64,000 nt of DNA from assembly GCA_963691815.1 (NCBI GenBank), contig OY829656.1:7623048-7687047 (forward strand). The letters run 5' to 3'. A model generated the notes under the pieces. It worked only from the letters and a program-made list of their open reading frames with translations, did no database searches and was not told the origin of the DNA. A program made the translations under genes and the position numbers. Of this stretch, positions 40,376 through 53,500 are shown piece after piece; within the stretch, counting starts at the first letter, position 1, and every line of letters starts with the position of its first letter. This DNA comes from Echiichthys vipera (Eukaryota; Chordata; Actinopteri; Perciformes; Trachinidae).

Positions 40376-42226
40376 TTTATTTGGGGAAACAGATGCTGGA
40401 AAAAGAGCGTGTCCCTGTGTCTCTCTACCTGCTCTGAAGAAGGGGGGGGGGGGGGGGGGGGGGGTGCCTCGTCAGCATCACTTTATATTTTGTTGTATAC
40501 ATATATCTTCTGCTGAAACCAGTCATTCAGTATCAGACCATAAAAGATGGAAGGTTGGGGCCTAAGGCAGGAAAAAAGGCTGTCCCTACCCCCCTCACCC
40601 CACCTGTGGCCTCAGGAGATGCCTTTTTAAGAACCTCCACAGGAGGCGCGGAGGGTCAACACCCAAAACGAAGGGAATTCCGTCTCTCTCCAACACAAAC
40701 GTCTATGCGTGGGCACTCACACACGCGCACTCTCACAAACAGTCAACCGTATATGCACGCGGACGTACACAAACCAACACAACTCGTCAAAAAGCTTCAA
40801 ACCATTTTTTTCTCCTTCCACAAAGCACCACAAACTCATTCATGGACAGAAACAACCAGGACTTCGCTTCATCGGCTTCTCTAGCAAACAGACCACGGTG
40901 AACTGGTGGGGGTGTGGGGGGGTGGTGTCGAGCCATACGAATGGATCCTTTTTTTGTCTTTAGCCCTCCTGATGGACTAGAGATTCATTTTTAGGTGTCA
41001 GACAATCATAGGTACGCACACAAAACTGGATATTCAAACCCTTTCTCGTGACCGTCTAAACTGACCAGCACTCACTTTCGGACATTCAGGGCTTGAACAC
41101 ACCAGGGGAAATTAAGCGGTAAACGCGTCAACCTTTTCTTTGAATCCAAGACGTAAAAAACAGGCGTGACACTTTGACACTGAAGCTACACTAAACAGAG
41201 GGATTAGCGTGGCATTATTGATATGGTTCGTCGCATGTTCTGTACCAACCCTTCCAGTAAATGGAACGCTGCAGACACAATGTTATCACTTCCAGAAAAG
41301 GCCTGACGTTTCCTGTTGTCGCAAGAGTGATTTTCTTGCTCTCACCGGCACCTGAGAAGCACGGGTGTCACTGGGTGTCTATCGTCACCTACACACTGCA
41401 AGTCCAATACCAACCTGGAGTCCTCCTCGGGTAGTGGTGGTGGTCCAAAGAGTCGTGGTTGTGAATCCTGTCATATCCAAGCACCCCTCAATAAAGCCTC
41501 CCTGACACTGTATCCAAACCTATACAATGTTTACAAAAGAAAAATCCAGGGCTGGAGACTATTTTTTTTTTTTTTGGACAAGCAATAGAGAAAAAGAAAA
41601 TATTACAATTTTTTAAACTTTTTTTTTCCATTTTTAGATAAAACTACAATAGAATAGGTCAAAAGACTTGACAGCGATCTTTTGCTTTTTTTTTTAAGAC
41701 AAAAAAAAAAAAGTTATGTACATCAACATTTACTGTACAGGTTTCTGTTTGGGAGAAAAAGAAAAGAAAAAAGAAATCAGCACACCAGAAGTGTCGATAA
41801 ATGTTCTGGTCTGTTTTAAAACATGTTAACCGGCAAAAAGGGAAAATGAAAAGAACCGCTCATTTTCCATCTGCACTGTGTACATTTTTAAACAGTGAGC
41901 GAGGAGACGAGTAAAAAACAAAAAACTGCCACTTTAGCTCTCGGATGTCGGATATCTCTGTGACTGTTGCGGTAAAAGCCCTCTGGCTGTGATGGTGACA
42001 GAGGGCGCTCACAACGTCTGCTTTAACCAAATCACCTAGCCACTGGCAAATCTGTAATCTTGGAAGATTTGTGGAGAGGTGTCTGTCCTGCTTCTTCACA
42101 CTTGAGATTGACTGACCTGAACACACTCCCTGCCTCTGTGTGAAGTCATCTTCTCTGTGTTTGACTTGCCTGTAAAGTCCCAACTCTCTCTGTGTGTGTA
42201 TATAAATCCAGTCTATAGTTGTGTGC
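40376..42226 (-). other. papolg: Probable PAPOLG 3' UTR (long form)
   Basis: About 1.85 kb between the downstream PAPOLG stop (42227-42229) and a minus-strand AATAAA (plus 'tttatt' at 40376-40381). It contains several A/T homopolymer runs around 41560-41720. No other gene is seen. The assignment depends on the long isoform being real. Confidence 0.35.
40440..40464. repeat. Poly-G tract, about 24 nt
   Basis: An unbroken G run on the plus strand (C run in the PAPOLG transcript direction), possibly within the PAPOLG 3' UTR. A similar G run is at about 60610-60627. Confidence 0.85.
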
Positions 42227-44451
42227 TCAAGCTATGTGGATTCTGGCCTTTTCTGTTTCTTTCAGCCTCTTGGCCTGCTCCTCCAGAGAGGGGGAGTGGG
42301 ATCTCTTGCCGGCCGCTCCGTTCAGTGGGTCGGCTCCTCGGCTCACTAATGTGGGGATGGAGCTCCCGACGGGGGGCGGCGTGTGTTTGGATGCCACGTG
42401 TTCTACAGAGAGAAAGAGAAGGGCAAAAACAGTGTTCATTTTGAAGCCTGATTTTGATTTAGGTTAAGTCTATGGTCTATTTTTAGAGCAAAGGTGGAAA
42501 GGGTTAACGCAAAGTCTGCTAATCACGCAAGGCCGAAGGCTGACTCCCTGCTCGAGGTCTGACCCGGTGCTGACGTTGGCCACCAGTCTACTCCAGCGCT
42601 TGGGTTTGGGCTGGCTGAATCAGTTGCTACAGCGGCTAACTGGATGCCAATCTGTGCTCCCTGTGAAGTAGACGTCTCCTAGCGGAGGGGAGTGAGCTGG
42701 AGGGACTGGGGGTGTGATAGCTAGGTGAATCTTGTCTCATTTGTGGTCTGATAAACATTAAGTTCATTTTCCAAGCTACTGTAGCTGTCAGATTTTGTGT
42801 GATTTCCATGGGAACGCAGAGGTCGAGGCTTTCATCCCCGTTTGTCACTCTTCCTGAGGAGAAAGTGCTGTAAGTGCAATGATTATTTGGTTGTCATGAC
42901 TTAAAGTGTGATTGACGTCCTATCACTGTTCCAGTCGCTCGTCCTCAGAGTTTCAGAATTGTGACTTTCAATACATTTCATAAAATTAAGTGGCAAGTGG
43001 CAAAATGTATATAAGGAAACTCTGTTCGGTTTACCCTTGTCACATTTGAGTCATTTGATTTAAAGTCTACTTTTAAATCAATCAAACTTTAGTCTTATTC
43101 TGCTTTTCTAATTCTGTCCCAATCTTTGATTCGACATCCGTGGCTGTTTGGATTAATCCACTCGTTCACTAAAACGCTATTTATCCAGGTTTAACTTAAG
43201 AGAAGCAGCTAAGTGTTATATAATTAAATAATAATAATTAAAAAAAAAGACACCTGACAGCCGAAAATTACTCACTCCTACTGACAGCCTTTAAATACCA
43301 AAACCAGCTGACTGAAAGTACATGCTGTATGGATGGTGTTAATGTAACTCTAGCTTACATAAAAAAAACATTGTAGGGTTGACTACTGGTTCTTTCACAT
43401 AATTACACAATGAGATGTCTGATCAATAATCAGCAGTGATGTGGATATAATGACTAAGAGTTTAAAGGGTAAAGAACATTCTGGTCAGTCAAAGACATTA
43501 AATCGACGTACTGTAATGCAGCCTTCAAAATGAGGAAAAAATTAGATATGACATCCAAAATCTAAGACGATCCTATCACAATATCGATATATTTCCTAGA
43601 CCTAGAGGAAATGTGTAAAATATATTAGGTATGTCAATTTCAAAATCTGCTCTATGCCTAAATCAGGTATGGTGTCTGTTTTGGACACCAGCTGTTTGGT
43701 TGTGGTTTTGAATCTTTGATGGGAATATGGACTCATTTAGTCCATAAATCTGTTAGCTAGCATGCAGATACATGATATCACTGTTCTGCAGATTATTAGT
43801 ACAACAGGTCAGGCTGCTAAATCAACTGTTGAAGAGGAGATCGTTTTAGGTGGTAGCAGGTATTGTTTATCATTCAGTACGATTTTGCGTTACTGTTCAT
43901 TATACGGAGGTGCGTGTTTAATTGTGCTTTAGAAGGTAACTGCCATGAAACAATCAGAAAATAACTTTTTATTCCTCTGATTCAGTGCCTTGTCCTCGCT
44001 AGCGCTGCTCCCTCTCTAGCTTGCTTGACCACCGCTGCTCGTGCTCTCTCTCTTTCTCATGGCTTGTAGGGGAGTACGGGGACCAACTTTGAATGCTGCG
44101 TTTGCGAACACAAACTGACAAAAAAAACGTTAGGCTGCATATTATACTTTTAAGACGGGCAGCTAAGATGTTAGACAGTCGTTATCAGTGGTTTCCTTAT
44201 ATTTATCATCTAGGAAAAAAGGTGGTCAACTAATATTTTTCCACACTGGACGAAAACAAATAAATGAGTGATGAGCACCTTAATGAATGATGCAAACTGT
44301 TAATTCAGCTGCTGGGTAATTGACTGAAAAAGCAATTATACACTCACTAGAGCCAATGACAGGAATGGACATGCCCTTTTCTTCGCTGACAGGAGGAGGA
44401 GCGTCAGTGGTGAGCGTGCTCTCAAACACTGGGGGCTTGGGAGGTGTGATG
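42227..44451 (-). CDS. papolg: Alternative 3' coding exons of PAPOLG (long isoform)
   Basis: Exon 22 can end at its stop (TGA, 44556-44558) or splice at an overlapping donor, CACAA|GTGAGC, at 44560. Spliced exons 44451-44348 and 42402-42227 are both bounded by AG/GT where needed and stay in frame. They add ITPPKPPVFESTLTTDAPPP, GMSIPVIGS, then KRSHSPSLEEQAKRLKETEK and end IHIA, for a total of 847 aa. The two exons repeat the pattern of exons 18-19 (VSPPKQLILEG, MSMPVISS, KRPHSPTQEDLAKRHKDTE). Preserved frame and coding similarity argue these are real exons; transcript evidence is lacking. Confidence 0.7.
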
Positions 44452-44555
44452 CTACATTAAATTGAAACAGACAGGCCGACATAGACAAAGTTTAAAAGTT
44501 AGAAAGAAACCAGCAGTTGCAATTGCTGCCATGGTGCCGGGAAAACAGTTGAAGC

Positions 44556-47500
44556 TCACTTGTGGCGGTTGAGGGCCAGTTTAATGGAATTTTTCACGAC
44601 ACGACAACTGTTGCTGGCTGGGAGAGGCGAGGAGGCATCTGGCAGCTCCATGCTGGGAAGTCTCTGAGAAAGGAAACAAACATTAGAAATCACAACACAT
44701 TCACTTGATTTAAAGTGATCGTATAGCTGCTATAACAGAAGCTGATGAGATCCAAAGAAGATGTTACCTGTGTTCTTGAGGTATCGATGGTTGGAATGGG
44801 CTTAGCCTTTGATCCAGAAAGGGGGGTCTAATTAATTAATACAATTAAGACAGAATGTGAACAACGTTCATATTGTTTCATTTGGCATTAAACAGTCAAT
44901 GGGAGCAGGCAGAGTACATAACACCTACAGAATTGGGTCCATCTCCATGCGTGTCAGAGGATGGTGGATATGGCTCTTTAAACGTAGAGTCATCATTGGA
45001 CACCACCTGCAGCGAGAACAGTAGTGTCACAGATCTGTCGCGACCACACCAAACATATTGAAAACACATAAATCCTGTTAACTCCAGCCCTCCTCACCTC
45101 TGTGTCTTTGTGCCTCTTGGCCAGGTCCTCTTGTGTAGGCGAGTGTGGTCTCTTGACAGGAGCTCCATTGATGCAGTCTTCAAGGCCATTGGGCTCCTCT
45201 CTGGGGCTACTGGTGGTGTTGGGCTGCACATCCTCGCTCGGTGGTGGGGTGCCAGAGCTGCTGGCTGGTGGGGAAGGAGGCTTCGCTTTAACCGCAGGCT
45301 CTGGAGCATTTGAAGGAGGCAAGCAAGAAGAAATTAGATCAGGCCATGCCACGTTTTTCACATCCATTTAGGGACATGCTTTCAACATAACACACCCTTT
45401 GTTTATTAATATTTTTATCGGGATTAGAGTTTGGTTGATAAAGTATACATATGCTGGTTAGGTGATGGGATTGTGCCTCTACTCTCTACAGCTTATTCTA
45501 GAGAAAAATGACTTTTCCACACTTAACATCTGTGCAAGTCAAAAAAAAAGAAAAATGACTCACTCGAACTAATGACAGGCATGGACATGCCCTGGTCTGC
45601 AGCAGCAGGAGCTACAGGAGGAGCTACAGCAGGAGCAGCAGCAGGAGCTGCAGCTGCGCTGGGCGCTGGGGAACCCTCGAGTATAAGCTGCTTGGGAGGG
45701 CTGACACTGCAAAATACAAAAAAGACAAAAAACATTGATTCAGCATTATATATTGGATTTGAGGCTCGTCATTGAAGATAAAATGCAAGTAATATCTTGC
45801 AAAAATGGGAAATGCATTAACATAGAACATCTGGGGAAAATGTAATGGAAACTACAATGCATCGGGTAAAACATACAGATAAAAATAAACTACACTAGAA
45901 GTGTAGTGGTGCATCATACCCGTCTTCAGTGTCAGACACAGGCTTAGAGGGTTTGCTGCTTGGGGAGCTAAAGGGAGTCCCCGAGTCTGTGTCTCTGGAA
46001 CTGTCCAGGTGACTGCTGTCCAGAGAGAGCCGCTTAGAGTTCCCCCCGTTAGAGCTACGGTTCAACTCAGCTATGCTCTGCAGAAGAATAAACAGAGACA
46101 ACGAGAGAAAAAACATGAAGTCAATAACCATGAAATGGATCAAAAATGATTAATGTTGTCCCGACATGCACAGGAAAACATCTCACCCTCTTCTTCTTCT
46201 GCACCAGTTCAGGAGGAAGGTACTGATGGAGCTGTTTCTTCTTCACGTGTGTTGCTTCAATCTTCATCCCATCCTTTAGCATGTTGATGTTGTTGGCTTG
46301 TCTGTACACTGCAGAGAATAACAAGTTGTGTCACGAGTCACTGACTACAAGTGAAACATTTGAACATTTGACTTTCTTGAAGTCATATTTTCAAAGGAAT
46401 TGAGAAATGCTGTGATGAACCCAGGGAACTAAAGGTCATGTGTTGAGGTTACTTTATGGCTTACACTCCTGCAGATTGTCTCTGCGTACATATTTTCCTA
46501 CAAACAACACTGTTTTTATTTTAACATGGTTAAACTGCCACTTACATTATTCATACAAGCTAGGGATAGAATATATATTAGTTATAAAATATCTGTATTA
46601 TTCGTAAAAAAGGAAAGAGGCTGGACGTATTGGGAAAGTATTTTCTTTCGAGTCATCAGTTATATTGAATGTGATTAGGAAAAGAGTGTGGAATAATTTA
46701 ATCAATTTTGTGGTGGTATCAGCTACCTTCAAGAATTGTATATACTTGCAGTGTACAGTGTAATAGTAAATACCCTGTGCTGTAGAAGTGTTTGACAAGG
46801 TTGTTCTGTGACCACTGACAGAGTGATATGACGGGACTTACCGGTGTCTGTAAAGGACTGGATGTCGTACGTCAGGTCAATGTTCACACTCTCTGCGTTC
46901 TCCACTTTTTTGAAGATGATCCCAATGAACCACATGGACACAAAGTCGTTCCTGTTACAGAAACACACAACATGAAAACAACAGTTAGTCATGTTTATTT
47001 TGAGCTGGTTTCAGACCGGAGGACAGAGATCAAGCCATATTCACAAATCAAAAGGCAACATTTAGGCAACCAATTACTCAAGGACAAAACAAGAAAAAGA
47101 AAGGGGTTCGATTAATGATAAGCAGGATTTGACTACACTAATTTAACTTTCCATTTCCAAGTCTGGATAAATCTGAACTCACTCGCTGCGGTTCTCCTTG
47201 GACCCAGGGAAGGACTGGGGGTTGACATGAGCCAGGGTGATGTACTCGTTCCTCTCCAGGTTTCCCACCAGAACGCGGATCTTTGACTCTACCAGACCAA
47301 TCCTGAGGAAAAACATCAGGGTGTACTTACAGATGATAATACAAGTTCATCTACACAGTGCTGCAGTACGCTCAGTAGAGACACTAACCATTCTAAGTGG
47401 TTCTCTTCTGTGGAGGCGCTGGCGGTCAAAACGATGTAATGCCTGCAGCACAGAACAGAAAATCAGACAAAGTGTTGAGCAGCTAAACACAACAGACTCC

Positions 47501-50500
47501 TGCTAAGACTTATTAAATGCTTATACAAGGACTGGCAGCAGTATGGCAACATCGTCAAAAACGTCAAGATGACACAAGTGGAACATTAACTATGACCAGG
47601 GTTCCTACACATTTCCCAATTCAAATTTTCCAGACTTCTCAGAGGATTTTTCGGTCAATAATAAACATCCGAAAACCAATTGTTAGATGCTTATGTAAAT
47701 AAATGGTTTTAAAATCCAACTTTTAACACGTATGTTAAATTCTGTATGCCAAGTAATTACAAGACATTTTTACCTGCGTATTGGAGCTCATATCAGTGAA
47801 TAAACTCCAAACCAACATATGTTCAGTGCATAACATTTTAGTAAAGCTAAATGCTTAAAGAGTACAATTCATATCTGTGAACCTGCGACCCCTACAGACA
47901 GAAACAGTAGGGCTGGACAACTAACCAGAGAACTACAAAAAAATAAGTCTTTGCTTCATTGGCTTTAAGTTAGGGGAAACACACTTGTAAATAAATAAAG
48001 TAAAAGTAAATTTAAAAAATCATAAATCAAATGTAGAAATGTTAAAAAAAAAAAATCAATAAATGAGTCAGTCGCAAGATAACCATGGTAACTCGATCCC
48101 ATTCTACAGCCAGCCTGATTAGTTTCATTTCATCTACAGGTCGGCTGTGTTGCGTTAGTAAACTTGTTTTGATTTGTATTTTTCAATAGATTATATTTTT
48201 AGAAAGTGAGATAATAGTCTGGAAACAACACAAACATTTTTCCATGCTCTTTTTCCCTTTTTCCAAACTTATCCGGACCCGGAAATTACACCATATGAAT
48301 TTCAATTTTACAATTTTTCAATCACAAAAGGCCTAGGTAAGGGTGAAGCAGCAGCAACAACAGAAGATGGCAAAGGCAACAATCAGTTGTGGTACTTGTG
48401 TGGGAACTTTCATGAACAAAATCAGTTGACTAAGCTCTGACCACAGATAGGAGGAGTAAGAGTTTTAGTTTCAACTGCACAAATACAGTCACAACTGTTA
48501 ATGTCACACAAACAGCACATTTCCGCTGCTAAGATTTGTAAACAAAATACAGCTTGCATGTTAAAGAATTGTGACTGATAATATATTTCAAAATATTTAT
48601 TGAGAAACGGGCATCTTTGAGTTTTATTTCTCATGCTTTGGTGAATACAAATGTTCCATCAATCAATTATTTATCTGACAAAGTGAACACCTACTTGTAT
48701 TTCTGGAAAAAGTTGGGTGGCTCAAAGAGTTTGGACCATTCTGCTTTTCCCTGAAGAATCTCATCTGTGACACTGAGGCCTGTTGATGCCACACATTTGG
48801 ACAGACATATCAGGCTACACAATTCAACATTCAGAGCGACACTTTGAAAAAAAAAAAGGTTTGTAACAGATGTACTACGATTTTAAGAACGAGAGAAGCA
48901 GGTGATATACCGTATTTGAACTCCTCGCTCATGATGGTGCGTGTTGATGTGGAGACGTTGTACGTGGAGTTCTGCTGGGGATAGGCGGGGGTGATGATGG
49001 GCATCAGGTGGTATCTGTCAGATGGGTTCACCTAAAAACACGGCACAGGGACCCAACATTGGTTTCGCTGCACCAACACTTCAGCACACTCCACCCTGCA
49101 AACTGAGTGTGCAGGGCAACCTCTCATCCACACACTGAAAGACATAAAACCACATCCCAAGCCACTTTGGCTTGACATTTCCCTCATTTGCATTTTTTCC
49201 TCAATTGATGCGAGGAGGAAATCCATTGTGAAATGACACAGGCTTCCTTCTAAATCATCATGTGAAGGGGGGCTGTCAGTTACTGGTGAGGGCTGCACAG
49301 CTGGATCACAAAGCCACGGGCTGTAATGGAACAATAGCACTATATAGACAGATCGTGGCAAGACTCACCACTGTCATTTTAGCCATTTCATTTTAAAGTC
49401 CTCCGTGATAAAACATTATTATTTGAAACACAAGGCGTACATTGAGCCTTTAATATCAACTGCTTGACAATGCATGCATAACAAATGTATGTATGTATTT
49501 AAACTGCTCAGTTAAACCACAATTTAATTTGTATATTCTAATATATAATATATTTACATTGGATACCAGCCATTCGATGACCTTGTTCAGGTTTTCTGTG
49601 TTTAAAAAAGAGGGACTATGTAAAAAATGCCGACCTTATTCTGAAAAACTCCACGTCATTAATTTCTGATAGCAGAAAAGCCTTTACTGTGCAGTTATTT
49701 GTTTCTGCACTACATCTTGTTTGTCCTTTTTCCAGATTATGATGGGCACGTCTAATAGTAAACAGAAATACGTATGGTATCCTAAACATTTGGAAAATTA
49801 GGAATTGTATCTAAAAATATACTTTTTGCCCAATGCAGGGTGATTGTTGGCCGTACTGTGACTGAACAGAAGCGACACCAATAGATAAAAAAAAGTGTTT
49901 ATTGCTGAAGGGACACAACAAACATGACATCAATTACAACAGCTAGAATGATAAAGCTATGGACCAATTCCTTTGGCATAAATAAATGTATGATATAATT
50001 AATAAAAAAACTGTAGAAGAAAAAAACTCAAGTCAAAACAAATATGAGAGCCCTGGCCAAGAGGGAAGATTCAAAGTCTGAAAGAAGAGTGTGTAAAGGT
50101 GTCCTTAACAAATATTCCTCTGTTCACACAGGTGTTTGACTGCAGTGTTGTAATGAGTTAAACACAAAGGTCAGACCTGTTTTGCTATTCAGTTGCTAAT
50201 GCATTTTTACTGAAGGGGTGTGTCTGTCTGATAAAAAGACGTCCACGTGGGAAGTCTTCCTTGCTCCAAGCTGCTCTGGGAAGCCTCCTCCGAGCACAGT
50301 TAAGAGCATTGGAACTCATGACAGAGGACCCGATCAATTTCCAGGTCACATGAGGACAGAGGAATGAGGAGACATGAAATAAGAGAAAATAAATGTACCT
50401 ATACTCTGTTGAGCTAACTTTTAAACACCAACAAACTCACAATTAAGCAAATTAACTCTGTCCAGATAGCGTTCCCTGTGTTTACACAGCAAAACACACA

Positions 50501-53500
50501 GAAAATGGAAGCACATCATTGACGTGGAAATAAAACACTGGTGTGATACTCACTCGAGGATCCCACACGGGTAAATTTAGATTACTGTCCTCCGGCTGTT
50601 TCAATAGCACAGGATTTGGCCACTCCCTGTAGGATGGAAACAACAATGAAGGAAAATGTGTGAATACTGAAACAAGGCGTTGCACGGGGCTGTGAAATGC
50701 TGCCATCAAGTGGAACGGGCCAAATATGATGCACTGAGAGCTAAACACTCACCATTTGGAAAACACCAAGAAGAACTTGTGGACCAGCGTAGCAGCGACA
50801 GCGTTAGGGTAGAGCTGGCAGGTCCTGGCCACCAACATGGCCCATGACACTCCACCCAAAAACCCCAGCATATTGGAGTAGATGCCACGACCTGCATGCG
50901 GAGTGCAGTACAACAAGGCAGAGACAACTTCTAAATATTCTCTATACACAAATGCGTACTTTTGAGAGCGTTTATATATTTGATATACCGGTAGTAGCTT
51001 TTCAAGAAATCAGACAGACAAAAAGTAAATATTAAAGTGAATCCGACATTACAAGAACATTTGATTACACGTACGTTTTGCCCAGAGTTTGATGGCCCTC
51101 AGTGTCAGTCTGAAGTTCTCTTTGTTTGGCACCAGGTACAGAATTTCATCAGTCACCCGACAGCCTGTAAGACAAAACAACAGAAACCTAAAATGCTGCA
51201 CGAAAAGTATTAGACTTTTACAGTAAATGCGTAACTTCACAGTAAGAGAAGGTTCATGTTCCAGATGAAAACAAACTTCTGTGGTTTCGATCAATATACC
51301 TGCCAGAACTAGCAGCAGCACATATGATGCACTATAACATTATTCTATACTCCTACTTTAAATCAAATTCCAGTCTGGAAACAGCGCCGGCATCAGGCCT
51401 CAAGTCAATATCATCACTTCTCTACTGTATGTACAAGCCAACAGAGGCAATGTAGCCTACCGTTAAGGCTGCGGATACACCGGATGTCCAAGTTTCTCAG
51501 GATGGAGTCTCCCCTCAGGTCCAAGTTGTCTGGAATGGACTGTAAGGCCAGTCTGGCAAAAAGCAGGTCAATCTGCACACACAAAGGTAGAAAAGTTTAA
51601 ACCATTCCCACATATCCATCATCTGGAGAAGCAGGGGGGCACACAAATACATTACACAGTTAAAAAACTAGGTAAAACAAAATGCTTTTTTTCATAGTCT
51701 GACCTAGGGCTGGGCAATATCTTATATCCTGATATAGGCCATTTCATATCTTGATGACAATATACAGTAAGTGTTAATTTTTCTCTCTCTAGAATTTCAA
51801 CATGTCACAGCCTTTCTTAATGCAGTGAAAAAGTACTTATTTGTCAAGTATTTACACAGGAATGTACAATAATAGACTTTACCATGGGGTTATTTCACGT
51901 TGACAATTAATTCATGAAATTACCAGAAAAAAATAAATATATATATATAAATATTAACACTTACTGTGCACAATGCACACAAATGTGACGTAAAAACAAA
52001 ACCACATCTTTAAATGATGATTCCTCATTATGTGTGCCCTTTATTATCAATTTAGAGGACGTAATAGTATATCACAATATATGATTTAATCACAATATAT
52101 TTTGATTGGAAGACAACTTACACGCAGATCTAGGTCAAACTCTTTCTTGTGGGAATGACAAGCAAGTTCAAAAAAGTATGGTACAGTGGAATGGGCTTTT
52201 AAATGATTCTGAAATGTTGATAAAAACGAGGGGGAAACGGGCCATACCAACATACGGTATGTAGGCAACACACATCACTTGGATCCCAAAGTGACTTACC
52301 TCTATTCCATCAAATTTGAATTTTATCACCGGCACAAAGGCGTCCTCGACAGCCTAGAGAAAGCACCCAAAGACACAATATCACCGACACATCTAAGACA
52401 AGGCAAAGTCACAAAGCTAAATGACATCATGAAAAACATGATACAGACTTCAATGAGGGTGGGTTCAAATTCAGAAAACATGAGCATTGTGTAGAATGTC
52501 AGTGTCACCTATGGATGTCTTTTGTCATTTAAATTTAACGGGTTCCCATACAAAAGTTGGGATCTATAAAAACAACGTCAATGTGTGCACCACCTCTAAC
52601 TAAACTGCGTCATGCGTTCAAACCTTTTGGGGACATAATGATGCCCATTACACATTCAATTGTTTTACTTCCGCCTCCACCTTAAGATCTGACCGCTTAA
52701 TTTAAGGTACTGTCCTGTTTGATGAACTTGCATTTTTCTTTTGTTTGTGACCCCGCTGCTGTAGCTACCAAACAATTTGTTCTTTCCAACGTCGACGTAA
52801 ACCACATGCACCTTGATATCTGTCTGAAAAATCCTTTGATTGACCTTTTATGGTGGGTGTGAATGAATGTGGGTGTGTAGTGGGCGGGATATGAGGCCGG
52901 TGCATGTGCACACATTTGCAGGTGGACTGTGATTTACAAAGGGAACATTGCCTGCAGGTGTGCATACATTTGATTGATTTTTGCCGCAAATCATTTTTGG
53001 CTTTTGTGCACACTTTTAGGCAACACTGAGACATCGCCAGGTATTTACAGAAACAAATATACCCCCCCCCCCTCCCACACACACACACACACACAAACTC
53101 CGTTTTCAATAATATCGTTGTACACACCAGGTCACTGTCAAAAAAGTTCTCATTTGCATTAACCCACATAAGTAACCCACATTGAGTTCCACCTGCTGTT
53201 ACTGGTGGCTTGTGCCATCGAACAGCACCAGATGGCATTAGAAAATCTAGCAATTGTACGTGGAAGTGTTTGAGGAAGATGCTATAAAACAAAAACTGGA
53301 TTTGAAACGCTTTAATCTGGATCTCTAAGAGTCACTGATCAATTCAGCACAGATGTAGGGATTTCTTCGTTGCTTCTATATCCCTTAAAACACACCTTTG
53401 CAGTTGTCGGGTTACGTTAAGTGACTCACCCAGAACTAGGAGCTTTATCTCTCCAGTGTCAGTTGTGCTGCTAGGTAATATCAAGCTGATGCTATAATAC

